DNA from: Cannabis sativa
Lineage: Eukaryota > Streptophyta > Magnoliopsida > Rosales > Cannabaceae
DNA length: 64,000 nt
Assembly: GCF_029168945.1 (NCBI RefSeq)
Contig: NC_083604.1
Location: forward strand, 71,998,211-72,062,210
Reading direction: 5' to 3'
Shown: in pieces, positions 59,141 to 64,000 of the stretch
Numbering within the stretch: the stretch's first letter is position 1
How the letters are laid out: every line of letters starts with the position of its first letter
The notes under the pieces: generated by a model
Database searches by the model: none
What the model was told of the DNA's origin: nothing
The model's input: the letters and a program-made list of their open reading frames with translations, nothing else
Translations under genes and position numbers: made by a program

Positions 59141-61432
59141 ATTATTTATTTTAATTTTACGAACTATCGGCTTAATGTTTATTAATATTTTATGAACACT
59201 AATTTATATTTAGGTATGCAGTACTGTAATGTTTGTGACTCACTTTTTATTGCAATATTAGTGACTCTAAATATTTACTTTTAGTTAAATGATTTCATAT
59301 CTTAATTAATTAAATAATTTTATATATTAATTAATTAATTAAATAATTTTTATATAATTAAAAAAATATAAATTTAAAATAATTATTTAATTTAATAATT
59401 TTAATATAATATTATATATTAATAATTAATGAGAAATAATTGTAATATAATTATTTAATTTTTTTAAAAGAAAGTTCTTCAATAACGACATTGTCGTCAT
59501 TGATAATAGTATCAATAACGACAATGTCGTTGCTGATGTACTCAGGTTTAGAAAAAATAAATAAAATAAAATATTATTCCCAACGACAATGTCGTTGTTG
59601 ATAATTTTTATTCCCAACGACTTTAAAAGTCGTTGTTGATAATTGTTTTTACCAACGAACTATTCCCAACGACTTTTTACCAACGAAATGTCCTCATTGA
59701 TGAGGAATACTAACAAAAATAGGGGTTTTTACCAACGAAATTTGTCCTCATTAATACTCATTTTTCTTGTAGTGATATACATCACTAGACAAACCTTTGC
59801 CCATCTCTCACCCCATGATTACTAGAGCCAAATCAGGAATTTCCAAGCCTAAGACTTTTCTCAGCAGCACTAAAATGCCAGATTTAACCGAACCTCACAA
59901 CCTTGAAGAAGCATTTCGACATCCTGGCTGGTCTGCAGCTATGGACAGTGAAATAGCTGCTTTAAAAGCCAATAATACATGGATTCTTGTCCCTCCTTCT
60001 CTGCTACAAAATCTTGTTGGCAACAAGTGGGTATATCGAATTAAATGGAATGCTGATGGTAGTTTTCAGCGATTTAAAGCTCGCTTGGTTGCTAAGGGGT
60101 TTCATCAACGACCCGGTATTGATTATGGTGAGACTTTTAGCCCTGTAATTAAGGCATCTACTGTCCGAATAGTGCTAACCCTTGCTACTTCACGAGGTTG
60201 GGATATTCGACAGTTAGACATTAATAATGCCTTTCTTAACGGAGTCCTTGAGGAGGATGTTTTCATGGTGCAACCACCAGGTTTTGAGGAACCAGGGAAG
60301 GAAAACTATGTGTGTAAGTTGAACAAGTCACTTTACGGGTTAAAACAAGCTCCCCGAGCTTGGTTTGATAAACTCAAACAGACACTGCTAAGCTGGCAAT
60401 TTCAGAACTCTAAAGCCGACACCTCTTTGTTTTTCTACAAGTCTGAACAGATTATCATTTTAGTTCTTATATATGTGGATGATATCATTGTGACAGGAAA
60501 TAATTCAAACAAAATGAAGAGCTTTATTGATAATCTAAACAAGCATTTTACTCTGAAGGACCTTGGTCCATTACATCATTTTCTCGGCATAGAGGTTTTC
60601 GAGACAACACAGGGCTTTATCTTACACAAACAAAATACATAGAGGACATTTTGAGGAGAACCAACATGATCACATTGAAGCCGTGTCCTACTCCAATCAC
60701 AGCTGGGAAACCAATGTCAGTTAATGATGGTGAAGCTATGCATAATCCCACGGCTTACAGGAGTACAGTAGGTGCATTGCAGTATCTTTGTCACACAAGA
60801 CCCGATATTGCCTACGCCGTAAACAAGCTAAGCCAGTTTTTACAAGCTCCTACAAGCACACATTGGAGTGGTGTGAAGAGAGTACTGAGATATTTGCAAG
60901 GAACAAAAACACAAGGTCTTCATATTAGCTGCTGCAACAAACTGAACATAAGTGGTTTCTCTGATGCTGATTGGGCCTCGTGTCCTGATGATCGTAGATC
61001 AGTTGCCGGTTACTGTGTATACCTTGGAGAAACACTTGTATCATGGTCCTCGAAAAAGCAAGCCGTCGTCTCAAGATCGAGTACCGAGTCAGAGTATCGT
61101 GCACTTGCACATGTTGCATCTGAAATTTCCTGGATTGAATCACTTCTGAAAGAACTTGGAGTGCCACTGCTGCTTCCCTCAATAAACTGGTGTGACAACT
61201 TGAGTGCCAGTGCATTAGCATCTAATCCCGTCTTTCATGCACGCACAAAACATATAGAAATCGATGTCCATTATGTTCGAGATAAAGTGCTGAAGAAAGA
61301 ACTTGAGGTTCGTTACATTCCATCTCATGACCAAGTGGCTGATTGTCTCACTAAAGGTCTGTCACACTCACGATTCAGATTTCTCGTTGACAAACTTGGC
61401 GTGAGAACATCTCCCTTCAGTTTGAGGGACGG

Positions 61433-61750
61433 TGTTAAGAAATAAGAATATTGCAGCTGTGAATTCCTGCACCAGCAGCCTACACCAGCAGCAGGAAGTC
61501 GTGTGCACCAGCAGGAGGGAATCTTTTCTCAATTGTGGTCCTGCATCAATTTCACAAATACCGTTAGACCTTTTCTATGTAATGATTGGATTTTATTGTC
61601 AGGATATTCTCTTGCTGTACAATTCAAAAATGTAACAGCTGTACAATGGTTATTGGCCAAGTGTAAAACCTTTTCCCTATAAATCAAGTACTCTGGCTCA
61701 CAAAATCTTTGAGCAGAGTTTTACACATTTCATTGCTACTCTAAAATTTA
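61433..61750 (+). repeat. 3' LTR of the Ale/Ivana-like element
   Basis: 318 bp, preceded by TTTGAGGGACGG, a polypurine-like tract. Seven differences from the 5' LTR by eye. After its last shared base (61750) come 18 bases (61751-61768) and then the right copy of the flanking duplication. Confidence 0.9.
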
Positions 61751-61768
61751 TATTTAATCTTTTTTCTT

Positions 61769-61902
61769 GTTTACGTAGTCGCATCGATTGACCTTTCTTT
61801 TTTCTTGGTTAATCTTGCTTCTATTTTTTGAATTATATTTAAAACTATTATATATATATTTTGGGTACATTTATTTTTACATATATATTGGAGTTCTAAT
61901 AT
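61769..61902 (+). repeat. 134-bp flanking duplication, right copy
   Basis: Near-identical to 51201-51334. It continues without a break into AATAAATATATTAC, so this copy represents the uninterrupted pre-insertion locus. Confidence 0.85.
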
Positions 61903-62387
61903 AATAAATATATTACAATTAATGTGTGTAAGTACTAATTATATATGTATATCTAATTCCATTGTTGTAATCAATATTGCAACTTTTTTGAATTAGATTA
62001 GATTTTGCCATATATAAAAAATCATATTCCAAACAGTAGATAAAGTGTGTACGGTGAGATTCGTATATTGATTTTTATGCTATTAATTATGATCACTTAA
62101 TTAATAATTTCAATTTGGTACTTAATTTTAAAGAATGTCTAAGATGGAGGGAACACAACAAATCATAATATTAAAGAATAATAATTAAACCAATAAAAAG
62201 GCTTCTTCGTTGAATATAATTTCTCTCATTAGCCGCCTAATCAAGTATCCAAAAAGAACATGTACATCAATAAAAACACACTAATATTGAATGCATCATG
62301 CATATTCAAAATGAAAATTTCAAATTAATAATAATAAAAATAATATATTAATATTATGCAGTCTACTTTGGTTTTGATTCAAAGTAT
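61903..62387. other. AT-rich intergenic DNA
   Basis: No gene or bounded element seen. Confidence 0.55.
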
Positions 62388-62790
62388 TTGTTTAACTGGT
62401 TTTTCTCAAAAAGGCATAGAAAGAATATGAACTTTTGTCGGCGACATTTCATGTCGGCAAAGTTTTACCAGCATGTATTTTTGCCAGTAAAAGTTTTACG
62501 GTTGGGGAAGAATATTGTTTTGTCGACGAATAATATGAAATTTGCTGGCATTGTTGTTTTCACTGGCAAGAAAAAGTTGTTGGTGAAATTTGTTTGTCGG
62601 CATTAATTCGCTGGTTGAGCCACCTTTGAAATGTTTTTCCGACGACAAAATGTGCTGGAAAAACTTTCCGCTTTAATACTTATTCGTGAGAATGCATTAT
62701 TGGTGCATCAAAATGCGTCAGCTATACATTTTTAATTTTTTTTTTTGTTGGCGCAAAAAACTTGACTGGCAAGTCTTGTAATTTTTTTTT
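62388..62790. repeat. subterminal-type repeats of a DNA transposon (TTTGCCAG/GTCGGCA words)
   Basis: TTTTGTCGGCG, ATGTCGGCAAAG, TTTGCCAGTAAAAG, TTTGCTGGCA and CACTGGCAAG recur in both orientations, the same style as 31720-32165. No terminal repeats were found, so the element is partial. The frame 62388-62606 translates these repeats. Confidence 0.45.
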
Positions 62791-63419
62791 TGAAAAAATA
62801 AATTTGTGAAATTAAATGAAATATAATATTAATTTAAATTAAAACTAAAATTTCATAAATAATACACTAACATAATCCTGAACGTATATTATAATAGGAA
62901 ATGTCTATCGTAGAGATATTGGTTTTGTCCCTATGATAGGGATACTTTTCTAGTCCTTGATTGTTGATATAGTAGTAATAAAGTTGAGAAAATATGATAA
63001 TAATAGTGAAACTTAGCTTGTAATATTTTTACACCTTTTTTGTCTTTCTACACTATTGTCTTATTCTTCTTCCTTTTTTTTTATAATTTTTTTTCTAAAA
63101 AATTAAATTCAATAGTTATTTCATTTTATTTTTTAGTACACTTAAGTAGTAATTTTTCATTTTTTCATATTCTTCTAAAGATATTTTTTTTTAGTATGTT
63201 GCTTTCAAAAAAATATTTATTTTAATAAGCTTGTTGATGATTAACCGTTTTTAAAATTTATTTTTTAAAGATTATATTTTATGTCTTTCTTAGTTTTGTT
63301 TTCTTTATATAATCTAATAAGTACAATAATTATAATAAAATATAAATTAATATGTATACATCAAGGTACATTTAAATAAGCATATAATCAAGTAACTCAT
63401 ATTAAAATAAAGAAAAATT
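62791..63419. other. AT-rich intergenic DNA
   Basis: No gene seen; long T and A runs. Confidence 0.55.
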
Positions 63420-63640
63420 TGCGATAAAAGTCCCCAAAAAAGTCATTTTGATGCAGATTAGTCCTCAACCTCCAAAAATAGCGGCAATAGTCCTCAATGT
63501 CACACTTTTTATTTGTCCGTTAGTCCTAATTTTAACTGAGCCGTTTTCTTTTTTAAAATTGTCACGTGTCAAAATATTATTGGTCCAAATTATTATTTTA
63601 ATTTTAATAAATAAATAAATTATTTAAAAATGATTTTTTT
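63420..63640. repeat. repeat-like segment beginning GCGATAAAAGTCCCC
   Basis: A run of phrases such as AAAAGTCCCCAAAAAAGTC, ATTAGTCCTCAACC and AATAGTCCTCAATGTCAC looks like the end of a dispersed DNA transposon. It also holds TCACGTGTCA (63561-63570). Ends are not defined within the window. Confidence 0.35.
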
Positions 63641-63730
63641 TTTCTTTTTCTTTCTTTTCTTCTTCTTCGTCTTCTTCGTCTTCTCACTGCACCCTAACCC
63701 TAATTCTAACCAGCCAACACCAGCTGCTGA

Positions 63731-64000
63731 AATGGCTCTAGAATCACAGCCCCAATAGCCTCAATCACAAAGATTCACTTCCCTGATGAGGACGACGTAG
63801 CTCTCGACGCCTCTGTCGAGACCTCTAACCACGGCGAATTCATGTGCGACGTTGATACCTCCCTTTCTGTCTGCGATAAACCTACTGAAGATCCTCAATG
63901 CCAGCCCAACCCTAATTCTTTTCTTCAATATACAACAACCTCACTTCTCTCTCTCTCAAGAAATCTGGGTGGTGGTGGCATCTCGGGCGTGGTCGACGAA
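63731..64000 (+). CDS. possible first exon of an unidentified gene or pseudogene, cut by the window edge
   Basis: A frame is open from 63731 to the edge (90 codons) with words SITKIHFPDEDDVALDAS and PTEDPQCQPNPNSFLQ. Its composition is clearly GC-richer than its surroundings. It follows a CT-rich leader and ACCCTAACCCTAATTC, a telo-box-like leader motif. The only well-placed ATG (63732) is in another frame and meets TAG at 63756, equivalent to loss of one base; otherwise the gene starts elsewhere. I do not recognise the protein. The GC-rich leader beside repeats is also the pattern of captured gene pieces in DNA transposons, so host origin is unsure. Confidence 0.3.

Larger units (their letters stand above)
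54489..59774 (+). mobile_element. non-autonomous CACTA (CMC/EnSpm) transposon, 5.3 kb, TSD ATA
   Basis: Ends CACTACAAGAA (54489-54499) and TTCTTGTAGTG (59764-59774) are perfect inverted repeats. The 3-bp target copy ATA is at 54486-54488 and 59775-59777. Dense palindromic subterminal repeats with an AACGACAWTGTCGTT core occur at both ends. No TNP2-type transposase is recognisable. Retained pieces are a leader-like segment at 54880-55113 and a Gln-rich last-exon-like segment at 58775-59140. A 1.9-kb solo LTR (56452-58357) is inserted within. It interrupts the Ty1 pol gene. Confidence 0.95.
51683..61445 (+). pseudogene. Ale/Ivana-type gag-pol, frameshifted and split by the CACTA insertion
   Basis: Pieces: Gag from the ATG at 51683, then, after a frame change near 51760, 51744-53444 (FSLKLDRNNYTLWKTMV; zinc knuckle CQVCGKYGHSAAVC near 52638; protease FADSGASNHITS near 52803; integrase start VWHRRLGHPSS). 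The integrase core continues in another frame, 53383-54488 (IHTDLWGP, RSDSGGEYQPF, SPQNGRAERKHRHI), after one extra A in an A5 run near 53420. RT is at 59797-60642 (NKWVYRIKWNADGSFQRF, YVDDIIVTG). RNase H is at 60651-61445 (FSDADWASCPDDRRS) after an apparent one-base loss near 60625. Catalytic motifs are kept, so these are few and recent lesions. Confidence 0.9.
51334..61750 (+). mobile_element. Ale/Ivana-like Ty1/Copia retrotransposon, split by a CACTA element
   Basis: LTRs of 318 bp (51334-51651 and 61433-61750) start TGTTAAGAAATAAG and end TCTAAAATTTA. I count seven base differences between them (about 2%). Internal order: Met-tRNA primer site, gag, protease, integrase, [CACTA 54489-59774], RT, RNase H. 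Without the CACTA and one ATA copy, integrase tail and RT are in one frame. No ordinary 5-bp target repeat is seen; instead the flanks carry a 134-bp duplication. Clade is judged from LTR size and Gag style and is less sure than the superfamily. Confidence 0.85.

Noticed and set aside
63691..63710. Telomere-like ACCCTAACCCTAATTCTAACC run
   Set aside because: Only two units; this is the common telo-box-like leader motif of plant genes rather than interstitial telomeric DNA.

Overview
This is AT-rich plant nuclear DNA. The one clear host gene is the 5' three exons of a plant NRAMP metal transporter with canonical GT/AG introns. Nearly everything else is transposable elements and their debris. 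The families present (Ty3 Athila and Tekay-like, Ty1 SIRE-like and Ale/Ivana-like, LINE, CACTA, MULE, hAT) are typical of angiosperms. A dicot is likely, but I cannot name the species from sequence alone. I see no bacterial, viral, CRISPR or RNA-gene content, and no convincing new multi-gene system.

Layout. 1-2.2 kb: NRAMP gene on the minus strand; its last exon(s) lie off the left edge. 2.2-7.3 kb: promoter side and AT-rich intergenic DNA, with a MULE-like element built of tandem palindromes (4081-5637). 7.3-11.5 kb: an LTR fragment followed by a decayed Tekay-like Ty3 element, itself split by a 1.25-kb solo LTR (10041-11287, TSD CAGAC). 12.157-25.246 kb: a complete minus-strand Athila element (TSD ATTTT, two 1474-bp LTRs, tRNA-Asp-type primer site) with an uninterrupted gag-pol frame and a frameshifted extra ORF. 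25.3-36.1 kb: LINE fragments, several MITE-sized elements with readable target duplications, a CACTA-like end and a Tork-like Ty1 remnant. 36.274-45.476 kb: a complete SIRE-like Ty1 element (TSD CTTTG) disabled by two small frame changes. 45.5-51.2 kb: intergenic DNA with a MULE zinc-finger remnant and a GC-rich hAT MITE. 51.334-61.750 kb: a three-level nest, in which an Ale/Ivana-like Ty1 element carries a 5.3-kb CACTA (TSD ATA), which carries a 1.9-kb solo LTR (TSD TGTAG). 61.9-64 kb: repeat debris and a possible gene start cut by the right edge.

The elements do not form a pathway; they record successive insertions. At three joints, removing the younger insertion and one target-site copy reconnects the older reading frame or repeat. 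The most unusual observations are: CCGCGG pairs spaced exactly 21 bp just upstream of a TATA box in a solo LTR; a 53-bp unit encoding two GGGA-loop hairpins, triplicated in the SIRE-like LTR; LTR-pair differences that cluster at CAG/CTG triplets in two unrelated elements, which suggests either base-call artefact or site-specific mutation; and a 134-bp duplication of flanking DNA around the Ale/Ivana-like element.
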